The notes: generated by a model not told the origin, from the letters alone. A stretch of 64,000 nt of DNA from Acridotheres tristis (GCA_037013685.1 CM072887.1:38429154-38493153); one strand, 5' to 3'. Shown: positions 13,053-27,882, counted from the first letter of the stretch. Program-made: numbers and translations.

Positions 13053-13111
13053 ACACATACACACACACACACACAAAAAAAAATAAAATAAAATAAAATA
13101 AAATAAAAAAA
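13053..13111. repeat. Compound microsatellite (AC)n then (AAAAT)n
   Basis: About ten AC units pass directly into A9 and five to six AAAAT units, with a T-rich tract just after. Confidence 0.92.
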
Positions 13112-16100
13112 GCATTTTTTTTCTTTTTGTTTGAGCTGTGTGAGCTGGCTCATTTTAGTGTCAGAGAAGCACTATCAGCAGACCAAGGACAAGAAAGGGA
13201 GGGGAGCTGACATAGCAGCTATAGCTGTTATGTAAGCTTAGGTGTAGCACCAACCCATCATTTAGAGCTTCTGTGGCAAGCTGATCATTAGCAACACTAC
13301 AACTTGAAAACTCTTGAGATTATTTTATCTCTTTTTCTTGCTGGCTAGAAAAATTACAGTGGTTCTTCCTGAGATCTGTCATAAAAGGCAGTTATACATG
13401 ACTATACAAAATCTGTCTCAGAGACAAAGAACTGAAACAGAGATTAAAACTTTTCTCAGGCCACCTAACCCCTCTTTAAATAGAAAGAGAGGGGAGGGAC
13501 AATACCCTATGAAGTGTTGCACAAAGGTTGTTCTGATGAATCCTTAAATACAGTGATTTTACTTGAGGCTGTTATTATACTTTCCATGAGCCCTAGAGAA
13601 GTGCAATTACTGTGGTTCCCTGTTTGCTCCCGTATCTTCCTGCATTTGCCTCAGAGCACAAGCAGCTGCTCCGTGCCTCTCCCAGGAGCAGCACACAAGC
13701 TGCACAGCACTGGTGATTCAGAAATGCCTGGACCTGGCTCTGCTGGAAGCAGCCTAAGTGTAAGGTATTTACACATTTTCATTTCCAGGCATGAGCCAGA
13801 GGTGCAAAGGTTCACAACTGGGGCAGCAAAGGAGACCTCAGCCATGAGGTAGGCTCGACTGGATCTGATGGCAAATTTCACACAAAAGCTCACGTCAATG
13901 CCTCAGCCAGTTTTGAGGCTCTCAGATGAAAGAGTTTATGACAATGATTTACTGAATAAAAACAATGAATGCCATCAGCAGATTCTCATTATTTGACAGG
14001 TTAGGTTGGCAATAACAACTGTGTGGATGTGATACGCTTGGATTTTGTAATGGATCTGATTTAAAATTTTCCCATGAGACTTTGTACTTGTCAGCAGAGG
14101 AAGGTTCAGAATGAGCACATTGAGACAGGCCAAGTTCAACTGAGAAAGATCCTGAGCAGCATGATCTAGATTTGAAGCTGAAGCACAAGTCACATGAGAA
14201 AGCTCCAGAGATCCTTTGCAATTACTCTTTTCAGTGCTTTTAAGTGCTTATAGCAGTAGATTTGATCTGGTCACTTTAGCAGAGGCATCCTGCTTCCCTG
14301 GAGTACTTTACCAAGAGCACTTACAAATAGTGACAGCCATGGTAATTACCAAAACGGAGCACCTCTCTGGACTCTGCTTTGGCCAAATATCAGTCACTGC
14401 CCTGTGTGACAACTGAGTGAAATATAATGGACCCTTGAACGGGGTCAATAATCAGTTAGGCCCTCTTGGACTTAAAATGTAATGAATAAATATAGGATTA
14501 TATGAAGAGATGTCAGGGAAAAAACACTCTTTGAAGTTTAGCATTCTTCAAACTGCGAGACCATTAGTCTTAGCCTGGAGAAGAGCTTGTGTACCTCAGA
14601 GACCATCTCCTTTTTGCAGCTGGTCTAATTTAAGAAGCCTACAAACAATCTTGTCTGTGTCTTTCTGACCACACAATTCAACACAAACTGCTACTGAGAG
14701 GGAAAGTGACTGCAAACATCCCTGTTACAGCAGGAAGATTAGGCAGGAGACCAGCTGAGCAAAGAGAGAAGGCAGCAGGGCAGCCTCCTGGACCTGGTGC
14801 CAGAGGTTAGCTATATGTTGTACTTTGTAAACAACAAAGTCCTTGCAGCTCTTCTCCTGCAGGAACCCTGCAAACAAGTTAAAGCGAGGAAAGGGAGTTA
14901 TTTCCAGCAACCTCCACAAGTGTGTGCATCCCACAGTTCTTTGTCAAACAAACATTAATTTTGATAAAATGAAATTTAAGGAAGGATAAGTCTCAGAGCA
15001 AAGATATTCATCATAACTCCCCTAGTCTTTGTTAATGTGTTAAACATAGGAGCTCTACTTTAATTCCAGTCCTGGGGAGAAGGGGAAAAAAAAAAGAAAA
15101 AAAAAGGAAAACCTTGCCACAATGCTTAACTATTATGGCCTAAAAAAAGAAAATTGCTAAGTTCTTGCAAGACAAGTAATACTTCCATTTCCTGCATGAA
15201 GAAAACAAGATGGGAAAAAAAGAGATCCAAAGAGGGAAAGGATCAGGCATTCAGCCTAGCCTCCTGACTCAGTGAGAATCGATTTTTTTGCTTCTTGCTG
15301 CATGGTCCTGCAAGTCAATGCAGATCCTGACTTCTTGCCTCAGATCTGTTTCAGGAGAGATTTTGCACCCATCAGGCGAAGTGTGCCAGCACTGGAGTGA
15401 GCAGTGTTATCGGGTGTTAGCTGCAGCACTCTGATACATCCTTGAGAACTAGCACATCATTAGGGATATTTTCACAATGGGATGTGGGGATCTTAGGTCC
15501 ATGTCAGACAAAACTGAGGATGCTTTCAAGGAGGACTTAAAAAGACAGTAACAACTTTTAATAACTGTTCGTTTAAATATCCTTTTTCCATATGACTTCA
15601 GCACTATTTTTTTAAATTTAAAAAAAAGTTTTGATAAAGCAAATCTGCACACACTTCTGTTAAAAATAAAAAATAAAAATCAATTACACAAAACACCCAC
15701 AAGACACCCAAACAATGAAATACACACCACCACCCCTTTCCCCCAGATGGAAGTATTTTTTGAAATGTGTTCTGGAAGAGAAATGAACAGGAAATATATT
15801 TCATAGTGCAATACCCACTATAACAGAAACAAAGTCTGAGTCTCTGCACTTTGGGCAGTTATTGCCACCTCCCTGAATTAGCCACAGTTTACACCTACTT
15901 GTGCTGATATAAACGACAGCACAAGAGCAAAGTCATAGAAAACAGGTTTGCAATGTCTAGCTTCAGCCAAACACACCTGCAACCTTCTCACAGAGCAAAC
16001 TATATCTAATTTACTGTATACTACAATAACACTAATAAGGTCTGTGGAATCACATGTAAAAAATTCGACATTTTATACACTGGCCTTACAAAAGATTTCA

Positions 16101-17273
16101 TATTGATCGATATATACACCAACATTGAAACACCCCTGTTCACATGTTACATTCTAAACACATTTTAAAATAAATTAAGATATGTTCTTTGGCACAGCTG
16201 ATGCAGGACCTGCTTCCCCAGCAGCCACTTTGATGAAAAAAACAGTGAGAGTTCACACTCACCAAGGACTTGTCAGCTCAAGGCATCACAGTTCCTGGAG
16301 AGCACTTCCAATTCCCACAGGCAGGTCTCTGTCTCAGTGACACAGCTTCAAGGGCACACCACAGACAGCTATGAGATTAAATATTAAACTCCCTGGCACA
16401 CTGGCACACAACCCCAGCCATTATTATTTGTAAACTACATGGCTGAACAACTCCACATTTTCAAAGAGAGAAGTGATCCTGTGGTTCACTGTGAGTTTGC
16501 TGAAAAGCACAAAGACCTGTGGTGCTTCCAGCTTTCCTTATCTATGCTGCTGAAAATGAACTGATATAGATTATTCTACACATCAATCACCCCCAGTGGG
16601 ATGTCAAGAGACCACAAATATCATATCTGAGACTACTCTACTCATGAAAGAATTTGTGCTTAAGAACTCTAGATGATTTCCTGATTATCAAGTTTCACTC
16701 CAGAGATAACTGGAAATGTTTTATTTGAAATTAATTCTTGAGGGACAATCTTAACAGAACATCTATTCAGATTATCTACCTGTATCCACTCTGTGTAAAC
16801 AAGCTTATTCCTTAGCATTGCTAAGTGTGTGAAGGGAAAATACCCTGTCAGAAGAGTCTTCTGTCTATTCACAATACACCATCTGCTTTACACCAGTTTC
16901 CACATAAAATGTTTCCCATCCATAACCCACCTGCATAATAACCAGAAAACCACTACAGTGGGGTCCTCCTCGAGTACTTTTACTAAGAACACATTTATCT
17001 CCTAGTGAAGGAAAAAAATTAATTTCAAATCCATGCCTTGTCTCTAATGCAGTGGAAAAAACAAATTAGTCTCTGCTGAAATACCATTTTGTTTTAGGAT
17101 GAATTGCTTTAAATGTTCTAAGCAAATAATGATTTTTTTCATTCTTAAACTCCAAACTGTTTTTTAGATATTTATCTTCTATATCTGCTTCTCATTCCTA
17201 GAAATTATATATGGTATCTGTTTTTTGCATAGATTCTCTGGCATCTTCTGCTCCATATCCAACTCGATTGTTG

Positions 17274-17329
17274 CTAAAGTTAATGGTAACTTTAGAATGA
17301 AATGAATGATAACACATGTAACTTTAGAA
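17274..17329. repeat. Inverted repeat plus extra direct copy of one arm
   Basis: CTAAAGTTA (17274-17282) pairs with TAACTTTAG (17287-17295) around ATGG. The word GTAACTTTAGAA then recurs at 17318-17329, giving three related copies within 56 bases. Confidence 0.8.
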
Positions 17330-20300
17330 AGCAGAATTTCACACTAATCTCAGCTGCTGTGTCTAGAGTTAAAACAGGAGCAGCTGGTGTCCAGGAGGTT
17401 CTGGTTTGGGAGTTGTGGTGCCAGTGGAAGGTGGACTGGAAAGAGAAGAAAGTTTATTTATATGACTGATGACAATCTCTTGCCTATCAGGGCTTGCTTT
17501 TCTGAAATTTCTTTACCAAGAAGTGAAAGAATTTTGGTGTGGGTCCTCAGAAAATGCAGTTCCTCAAAATTCCACATCAAGAGGCACAGTCTCTCTTCCT
17601 GTCCCTGCACTGGGGGCCAGGTCCCACCACCCACAGCCCCTCTTCTCCCAAGGTAAGTTTTAGCCATGCCTGGGAGAAGGAAAAGTCAGAGTCTCTTTCA
17701 GGACATCTTGGGGCACACAAAGTGGTACTGCTCTGGGAAGGAAAAGCTGGCTGAAGCATGAAGAGGACCAGTTTGGGGATTTATTTTGTTGTTATTAGAA
17801 ACTAATGTGGGAGGGAAGAGAGGGGAGCCACAGTCTTTGCTTGCTAAGTAGTCACCAGACACACACACAAGACTCCAAGTGCCAGTCCCTCCTTGGTATT
17901 TAAACTTCTGCCTCATCCCTCTGAAGCCTTATGTTCCTATTCACAATCAGCACCTCTTCCCTGACCCAACCTGGCCCCTTCCTTTTTTCCTCTTCCTCTG
18001 CTATGCTGAACACTACACGAACCTCATTCAGTTTTGTCCCCTTCTCAGTTATGTGACAGTCTACACTAAATTTCTCCTTCCTAATTCTGACCCTTCCTTG
18101 TCACCCTTTTTCTCCTTTAAAACTTACCTTGGCTTTGGCCCCTCCTTTTGGATTTATGTCTGTTCTGTAAGGAAGAGATACCCCATTTATTTTAACATGC
18201 AAGCTCAAACAGCCTTAAGTTTGACCTAGGCTGCAAGGAGCAGACTGTGGGTACTTCTATGCCCCCCAGTCCTAACAAATCACCCTCTATGTTCCATTGC
18301 AGCCCAGCACACATATGGATTTTCCATCACCCTGGAATGGCTCCTCATTCTCCACTATCTCTTGTCCTGTCTGTGAGAGCTCTTCAAAGCTCTATCCTAG
18401 GTGTCATTTTCTGTATCTTATCCTCAGGGAGCCTCTCCTCTTCACACTGATATAACTATTACCTTTAGGTAAATGGCTCACAAATCTGCATCTCAATACC
18501 AAAGTGATCTCCCTCAGTTTAGCACTACACATTTAATAACACTTCTCATCTGCTGCCCTGGAAGGATGACTATTTGTTTAAAACTAAACTTTTCAGTTAT
18601 TACTGAGCAGATTGTCTTTTTCCTTTGATGTTTTTCCTTTTATGTTATTTCCTCATCTCCATTGCTGTTAGCAGCAAAATTCTTCCCGTTTCTAAAACTT
18701 CAATTTTCAATTCCTACTTTTAATACTTACTTTTTCTACCTACCGGTGCTGGAATACTTCCTGCCTTTCAAATTATCCTCCACAATAAAAGAAATAAATC
18801 CAGACAATATGCTTATCCATATCTTGGCCGTCTTGTTCTACTACAAATATTTTCTTCTTCAATTCTTCACTGCTTCTTTTTGGACCAGTGATGAACTGAA
18901 TTATACAAATACATTACACTCCCAGGACATGTTGCACTTGATATAGTAAGGTAATCACTTCACAGAAACTCTAACTACATTAAAAATAAAATGCAGCAGC
19001 AGTAACGAAAATTGTTGCTCTATCTCTTCTGTGACTTCCCTTCCTGTACTGCTGAATTTGCAATTCCTGCCAAGTTATACCTAAGTTCTATACTAAAGCT
19101 GGGTAAAAGCTCTCACTTGCTGGCTTCTTGCAGTGCCCATGATGAACACAGCCTCAAAGTGACATTTTAAAAAGCAACTTGGCCTTGTATTGAAAATCTC
19201 CTCTTCAGATTTGTGCCTGACTCCCACTCCTGTTTTCAGATACCAGTTTTTACAAACCTTTTTGGAACCTTGATACAAATCCACCCAGTGTGCCCAGAAG
19301 AAAGGGCAGAAAGAGGGACAGACAGAGCTACAAACACACCTAATTTCCTTAGCAGAAGAGTGAAGAAATTATTAATTTACAGATTTACACAATTTGCTTA
19401 CACTTTTAGTTCCTTCAGCTTCCTTTCAGTTAAAAGAATTGCAATGGAAGAGGCCACAATCATTGTATTGAAACCATCATCTTTATGATTCAGATCTATT
19501 TTTCTAGAGGCATGAAATGAAGGAAGGAGTGAATGCCGCTGATGCAGGATACTCTGCCATTTCAGAAAGCCAAGACACACCTGTTTCCTCTCAGCATTCT
19601 CACTGATTTCTTCACGTGCCAGACCCACAGATCATTTCTTAGGGGCTTCTGATGCTCTGCCAACACCAGGAAATCAGAGGAAGCCTTCCAGCACAGCAGC
19701 TGAGCAGCAGGAAGCCGCTGGTGCCCGTGCCAGGAAACTCTCCTACCTTCAGGCCAAGGCAAGCTGATGATCTGCAGCCCTTCCCGGAGCACCACAGCCA
19801 CTGCTCTCCACAACAGGACTGTCTGGCACGTTTCAGTCTCCAAGATGTCAGGGTCTCCACCTAAACCAAGATTACAGACTGCACTTCTGTGCCGGAGATG
19901 GGTTTTATTAAAGCTCTGACATTCAGCAGTTGAATACATACAATTCTGCTTAGACATAAACAGTGTTCCAAGTATAATGAGTAACATCTGAAAAAGTAAT
20001 CTATTTTCTTGCTAATCAGTCAAATTTCATTCACTTCCAGAGTTTATTAGATTTAGTGGCCTCTTGCAAGAAAAAAAGAAAATATCTCCTTACCCACCTT
20101 GTAATTGTTTTAATAGCATTTTGGGACAAATTTGCAAGAATTACAGCTTTTTTGTAAAATATTTTGCATATGGACTTTTTTTTTTGTTTGTATTAATATC
20201 GAGATGATCACTCTATGTCCTTTCCAGCTGAACTATTCTACACTGTTTTGTCTTAACACTCAAGAGAAGTATTGAAATGTGAACTCTGGATCCAGTCTTC

Positions 20301-21380
20301 CTCTAGTCTAGAGTTGCTCCCTGCAGCAATCCCATAAAAATTCTCTTTTCTCAGAATAACATGAAGTGTAAACTGTAAACTAGTGTTTCTGTAAACTAGA
20401 GTGGGAGAAAAAGAACTGGAGAGAAAAATTATTTTAAAGAATTATTTTTTTAACTTCATGAGGCAGAGGATCCTCATTTAACTGAAGCTGAAGAGCACAG
20501 CTGAATCAAATAAAAATTGAAAGAAGAGTTGCTTGTTCTTTTATGATGGGAGCAGGCAATTAAAGGAAAATGCAATGGAACTGACATTTATGGAAGTTTG
20601 CACTGTGAGTATAAACACCTAAGAGTGCAAGCAAATATTAATACAGTGGTTGAATATATCTCTGTAACCCTGATGGGCAACAATACAGGAAATGCTCTAG
20701 GCAATGTCTATGTAAAACCCACATCAATTGCTTGTATCAGTTAAAAAAACAGAGATACATTTAAATTAGTGCTAGTTTGTGAGCAGGCCTTTGATTGAAT
20801 TCCATTTGCATTTCATAGAGAAAAACCAAAGCTTTCTGGGCCTGTTTCTTCATAGACTTGCACCCAGGCAGCTGACTATAGACTTGCATTGCATAGGTTA
20901 TCATTATAGAGTGGCTTAGTATGATAATTATTTGCAGCTCCTTGTGTGACTAGAAATATATTCCTAAAATGCAGACTACTAGGAGGAAGGAAAGCCAGCA
21001 TCCAGAAGCCAATCTGCATGTGTGCCCTGTTCCCCTCTTGCTTTTCCTTCCCCACTCCTCTCCTGGGACCACAGCTAAGCTGCTCCAGGCTGGACACGCC
21101 AACAGGAGCCAACTTATTGCAATCATAAACTTATGGCCTGAATTTTCTATTTTCCATAGAGCATAACTCTTTCTAAAAATACCTCGACTGCTCTTCATTT
21201 GCTTGTCTTTTTTCGGGCCAGTATTATAGCCTGAAAGGCTCAGTGGTTTTCAAATAATTTCCAAGTGGCCTTTTCCCCTTTTCATGCATTAAAGGCTGCC
21301 CCTTGGTTTCTCCACTTTACTTTTCTCTCACCTGTTTGTGAACAATCACTTCAGCCTCAGCCAAGCACACAGAAACAAGC

Positions 21381-21412
21381 CCTGAGCCAAGGCATATTTG
21401 CCTTGGCTCAGG
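21381..21412. repeat. Perfect inverted repeat, 14-bp arms, 4-base loop
   Basis: The arms CCTGAGCCAAGGCA and TGCCTTGGCTCAGG are exact reverse complements around TATT. GC-rich arms this long with a tetraloop would form a very stable hairpin or cruciform. Pairing stops at both outer ends (C opposite C). Confidence 0.9.
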
Positions 21413-22262
21413 CAAACAGGGTCTGTGTGGCCACCCTTGGCCCGGGGCAGGATGAAAGGGCATCCAGGCCCCCTCACGGTTTGGTGACACCCCAGACAGC
21501 CCTCCCTTCCTTTGGGAACAATTACAGAGAGGCACCCAAAAGTGGCTACAAATAAACCTCTTTCCGTGAGCTGAGAGAGGCTGCTTTCTCACTCGGGACC
21601 TGTTTTCTGCTGTCACTTACACTGGTGGGAGCCCAGGGTGCTGTCATGGAGGAAAATCACCCAGGATTTTCTCTGGGTGGATGACCTGCCTTCCTGGCAG
21701 CTAATCCAGACTAGGCAGTAGTTCACATGTGGTTTTATCTCAAATAAAGAATGAGAACTATTATATTTGTGTATTTTCTTTTTTGCTCTGTTAATGGGTA
21801 ATTTCAACTTTCTTTCATGCTCTCCTTGCCAGTTCTGCACACTGCACAACAGTTAATCTAAATCCTCCTAAAGACATCAGCTGGAGGCTGAATTCTATGG
21901 AAAAGTAATTTTGAGAATGGATGAAGTTTATAGAGACAAGTTTGCCCGGACGGTAAAGGTGGAAATGAACATGCTTTTAATGGCAGTGGAATAAATCTGT
22001 TCCAGTAAATCATGGGTGCCAAGCCTTCCTGTCAGCCTACACAAAAGCATGAAGCAGCCCTGAGCCCTCCTCCTCTGCAGGATCCTCTCATCACAGAGGT
22101 TCACTGCAAGCTACTCCTGGCTCCAGCTTGGAGAATATAGCTGTCAGGTGCAAAGAGAGAAAGAAGAGTGAAATTTGCTTATCCAAGCCCTTTTCCAGCC
22201 TACAGCCAAAAGATGCTGTCTGCTAAAGTCCAGTATATACTGTGGGCCAAAGGCAAGAACTC

Positions 22263-22288
22263 CACATTATGTATGCACATTATGTATG
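22263..22288. repeat. Perfect 13-bp tandem duplication
   Basis: CACATTATGTATG is repeated twice with no spacer. Confidence 0.85.
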
Positions 22289-23939
22289 CACACAGCACAT
22301 TTCACTCTAGTCTCACTGGAAGGAGAGGGACTGGGTCTTAAACTGGACAGGAGGCTGAAGCCCTCTTTTGATCAAAAGAAAAGCATTTATCATATCAAAT
22401 CAGTGATCCCTTCCTCTCACTTTAGAAGCCATCTTAAAAGCCTCAGCCTTATTGCTTAAATCCTTTAAGTCAAATCTAGCTTGCCACCTGCATCCTTGCC
22501 ACAGGAGGAATGTGCAGCCTCGACAATGACATCAGCTGCAAGGGACCCAGCTGAAGCTGTCCAAGGAAGAGCTGGGCATTGGCAGGCCCATTCTTCACCA
22601 CTGGAGATGAGGACATCAGACAAGTGTGGGCTCTGCCCCTTCGTGGCATGGGGCCAAAACTTGTACCTTCTCCTTTGAGCCAAACCAGAAAGCAACCCAT
22701 GCATTATGGGTGAGTGATGGGGAGGAGAAAAGTCCTTTACACAAACATTACTAAAATTGCTGATGATGTCACATTGTCTATGTGATGAATATACTACAAG
22801 TCTGGAGAGGGGGGAAAAGTGGTTCTGATGATAAGTTACTTGAGTGTTTGGTGTCAGCCTTTCTGAGAAGAGGAAAAAAGGTGTCTCATGTCACAACATC
22901 AAATGGAGTATCACTTAAGAACACCTGCCTCATATTAAGGAAACCAAAAAAGGTAATTTCGATAAAATTAAACCAAACGATTATTAAAGTTTCGTCTCAA
23001 AACACTCCCTAGCCATTTTCTTCTTTTTTTCTTTCAAGCCCAATAACCTTCCTTGAAAGAAAAATTATTTTCTCATTCCTGTTCCATCACTAGAATCATA
23101 GGGGAAATAATGTGGGAAAATAAAAGGAGAGAAATAATTTCAAAAATCTCATCTTCTTAATTTATTGCAAAATGGTCTTAGAAGACTGGATAGACCACTC
23201 CTCATTTATATAACTTTATTTCTTATAACTTGTATAACTTCTTACATATTTCTTTAACTTGCAGTGATACTGCCAGAATTTACAAATGCTAAGTTTTTCC
23301 AAATGGTTCAAAGGTTAGGGGTCAGATTTTTCTATTTACAAATAAAACTTTAAGCCATATCGTCAAATGTACAGGATAAAGTCTTAGTATCCTACTCTGT
23401 AATCCTCCCCGCCAAAAACCATACTTCTCTTTTCTTTCAAACTGTTTCATTGGCCAGGTTATCATTTGGTAACTCTAAATTTATAAAAGACAATAAATTA
23501 AAAATTCTAATATGGAACTGTGTCCTTATGATGTGCGTTATATTGCAAATATGGCAATTTATACAGCAACTTATACACGCAGAACAGGTAAATTCAAGGA
23601 CAAAGTAACCACAGGTATACCTATGTACAATAAAAAATATCTAGATTTAAGACTAGAAGAGAGCAAGGGTCACCACATTTTTCATTGCTGTAAAAAAAAG
23701 GATGCTATTTTTGTCTCTTGCAATACAAATGAGCTTAGTAGGCCCAACATGTGAAATACCTTCCGGACAGAATTGACTTTATGAAAAGATAGATGGATGG
23801 AACCACTGAGTTCATAATCATACGACCACTCTTGACTTCTCTCCAGAGCATGTACTAGTTAGGAAAAGAATGCAAACTGCAAATTAAACCCTCCCTTATA
23901 TCCCCAGCAACCTGAATGTCTGGCCCAAGAAATACTGCT

Positions 23940-24032
23940 AAGTCTGGCAGAGCGGGGGAGCGATGTGTGCATCGCACGGAGGTGTGAGGAACGCGGCCAC
24001 CCCGGCTCATCTCGCGGGGCACAGCTGCAGGG
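23940..24032. promoter_or_regulatory. Small CpG-dense patch with T-box half-site
   Basis: About 90 bases are rich in CpG. They contain a hairpin with arms GCGATG/CATCGC (23960-23975) and the T-box half-site AGGTGTGA (23980-23987). The flanks are ordinary AT-rich DNA. It is too small for a standard CpG-island promoter, so a regulatory role is inference only. Confidence 0.35.
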
Positions 24033-27000
24033 GGAACTGTACACAAAGAGGGGAAACAACTGGCTTTGAGGGGAGGAGGTGAGAAGGGGCCTAAAAAATG
24101 GGAGATGCTTTGGTTTACTTCATATCCTCCTGCTATTTCAGCCAAGCATTTTTCATTGCCAACCTATATGAGAAGTGGTTTCTTACCAAAATAGTTTTCA
24201 GATGTCAGAATGAGTCCCTTTGATTAATGTAATTAAAACTGGGTGTGCTACTTCGTCTTTTCAAGCATTCTTTAAACTACCCTTTAAACCTGCCCTTCTT
24301 ATATTTTCAGTTTACAGCACTTTTGCACAGGGACATAATGTGCTGGAAGGGAAGGTGTTCTAGCAGACTGGGACAAACACCAGTGAAGTTTCTTCTAAGC
24401 ATTTTCACCCTCCTTATCTCTGTGTCATTCTTCAACTTACACACCCCCAAACATTCTCACTGTCTTCATGTCACTTAGTTTCTGTGGGGAACATCAAAAA
24501 CCTGGATACCTTGACCAAAATTCTTTCCTCTAGCTCTTTGGCTTCCCCCTTAGCAGAAGCAGCAGGTCCCTGAATCGAGCACAGAACTTCCCTAGCCTAA
24601 AACCACTGTCCAAATAATTAATATTTCTCTCCTCCAGATTTCCATGGTCCCTTTTCCCCTTATGCTACTCCCAATGTATGCAGGTGTACATGAGTTCCCT
24701 CTAAAATTTACAGTAAAATGAAAGAATCATCCCAAGCCCTCCAAGAAAAACACAAGGGTGTTAAACTTCATTCTTCACGACTGTGAAGTTACAAAGAACT
24801 GAGACATTAGATGAGCATGTTCCCAAACCTAGGGCCAAGTTTAAGCCTTGCCAGGCAGCCATCTGGCTGAAGAATACTGCAGGGAAGGCAAGGAGCAATT
24901 CCACCACCATGGGGCACAACTACTCTAGCAAAACCACAGTAAGCCACAGCTTGACAGGCAAAAATGCTGTTCCGCTGGAAAAGTTTCTTTTCAGGGAACA
25001 TCTATCAGTGAAAGAATTATTTTGGCTTTGTAAAAGCATTTTGACCACCAGGAATGAGGCAGCAGGTTTCCTGTCACAGCAGATCGTGGCAGCTGCCTCC
25101 ACTGCTGTCCTGTACATGTGCAGCTTGGGGAGGAATGACTTTGGATGGCACAACACCACTCTGAGTAGCACTGTTTGAAAGCACAAGGGTTCTGTTTAAC
25201 TATAACATAAGTTGCTTGCCTTTTTCAGCTACTCACATCCTTTGCTTAGAGAAACCAGGGCCAGCTGCTCCATAATGGATCTTAAAAAGGCACCAGAAGG
25301 CAAACTTTTGGAAGACATCACTCTAAAGTCAAAGAAAAATCATAATCAGAATTTTACTGGTAACATGTGAAAGAAATCAAAATGGTTCCATTTTAACAGT
25401 TCTCCAACACTTGGGTACTCAATTTGTAGAATAGCATTTTTCTCTATTTTTAAAAAATTTCTTAGCATCACAGTACTCATATATTTGCGTAAGATATTTT
25501 ATACTATAAGTAGAGTAATCTGTGCTCCAGATTGATTGAAGGCAATTGAAACACCTCTATAGAAATCAAGGGAACAGTTTTAATCAACTAACACTCCTTT
25601 CCCTTATTTCATATATCTAGCAGCCTTGATTCAACAGACAAATTCAGATTAATGGAAGACCTGCAGTAAACTTCTTTCAATGACTTTTAAGAGGATCAAA
25701 ATGAGCAAGTGATACATAAATTATCAAAACCAAAAGTCAAGGTATTTCTCATCCTAGCCCAAAGAAAAATGTCCTTGAATAATCATGCTGTAGCTTTCAT
25801 GACAGTCAGTAATGAAAACCACTTATTCACATGTTGGGCAAATTAATCAGACTCTACATATTCTGGCAGAGAGGATTCTTTTTTATTTAAATAATTTAAA
25901 GATTACTTTCGATTCTAGTGTTTCACATGTCTTTTCAGAAAGTAGTTCAGTTTTCCTTTTTTCTAGAGACTGGGAACTGTGAGAGAAGAATTGCACTAAA
26001 GAGACAACACCATATTACTGGACTTGATTCTCAAGTGACACAAATGAGCACTGATCCATTGATGCTAATGAATTACACACTCCTATAACACTTAAAGATC
26101 TGGCTTCTTTTCTTGCTGCCTTCTTGCTGTCACTTTTTGCAATCAGTTTTGGTTTGGGGCTTCCTTTCCTTCCTCCCCCAGCTAAACTGCCTAAATATTC
26201 AGCTACGACCAAGTGAGTAAGAAACTCAAGTTTTTGATTTTATATCCTCAGGTTTTCTTTTGAGATGTTAACTATTACAGCCCAGCAGAAACAGCATCCT
26301 AAAGTCTTCACAGTCCTGTTGGTTGTGCAGTTTATTCTTTAGACTTCCAGTCTGAGAAAGAGGATATGAAAATATTAGTTAATACTCAAACCCAAGAACA
26401 AATCAAAGAGAGTAAATACCTTGCTAAATCTTAGAATATGTTCTAGAAATATAATTAGGAATGAGAATACCCTAAAATATACTAAGCTTCCCCTTGAAGA
26501 TGGGACAAATCTGTTTATTCCTCCTTTGCTGTTCTCTGAGCATCATCTTTCCACTCAGAGGAAAGCAGCACTTTTTTCTTAATGTTCAAGATCCTTCAGG
26601 AATTACTGATAAGGGCTCCCACAGCCTGAAAAGTGGAAAATCTGCCTAGCTATATGTTAAGGATATGGTGAAATCATCTTCCTTCCCCCTCTCTCCAGCA
26701 CCTAGGTCAGCACAGAATATTAAATATTTGGAACTCTGTACCTAAATCCTGGTTGTCTACACTGTGTTAAGTTTCCTTCAGATCTAAGTAGCTTCCAAAC
26801 TGCATGCCTGCTAAAGGAGAGCTCCAGCCAGTGTTATCTAGGTTGGTAACACCAAATAGCATGAGGTAATACTCTGTGGACAGTGCACCTGCAAGGTGTA
26901 TGAGCCAAGTGCACATGGGAGGGATACGTAGGTGAAACAGCTGAAATTAGAGTCAGTAGTAATCAAGGAATTAGATTTACGTCCCCAGACAAAGTGCTCT

Positions 27001-27882
27001 GCACTTCAATGACAGCTTCTCCCACATTGTCTTGTCTGCCTCTGAGGGCATCCCAAACACTGTCTGAAACCTGCTAGAGACCTGGCTCTCAAACACAGCC
27101 TGATCACAAAATGATTCGGGTCTTTGCAACCATGTTATGTTTCCGTGTATCAAACTGCCCACCTCTGTGAACAGAGGACAAACACCTAAACATTCTTACA
27201 GTGATAATTAATTGCTAAATTGGGACACAGGTATTTTTTTCTCTGAAGTCTGTGTTGTTCTCTAGGATTACTGAAACTAAATTTCCCTTGACACCACTCA
27301 AAAGAAACCCCAACACCACAACCCAGCATAGGAGAAGCAGAGGATTTAAGATTATAGGATTAGGATGTTTTTACTATTCTAATTCCTTCTTCATGAGTAA
27401 TGTGTATATGTGGATATTCACCACAAACTATTCACTGTCCCACTTAAAAACGGCAGTTTCACTCCTTTTTCCCAGCGGGGAGGTGTTCACACCATAGCTG
27501 AAACTAACAGGGAAACCAAGAACAGGATAAGCAAAGGGTCTGAGACACTGACCTGGATAGTTTTCTTTTAGTCCCTTTGGATTAGAAGAAAACAACAACA
27601 ACAAAAAAAAACCACTAAACCAGACAGCAGCTGTATCACATACAGAAAGGGGACTATTCTGTATAAAAGTTCTGAGCATTCAAGGTTTCATTCTTCCTCA
27701 TCTTCAACAGACATCCCACAAAATAGTGAGATTTATAAGAGAAATGGTCATTTTAGGAAAACAGATGCTTATAAATAAACCAGTATTATCTGAATTATTT
27801 TTCAAATGTTCAAGCATGCAAAGCTTTGCAGTAGGCAAAAGACATGGTTATTGCATAATTTTTTAAAAATAATAAATATATA

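Larger units (their letters stand above)
10744..21380. other. Intergenic, mostly unique sequence
   Basis: No gene is recognised. It holds the AC/AAAAT microsatellite (13053) and the small inverted repeat at 17274. The longest frames (119 and 141 codons) resemble nothing I know. Confidence 0.55.
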
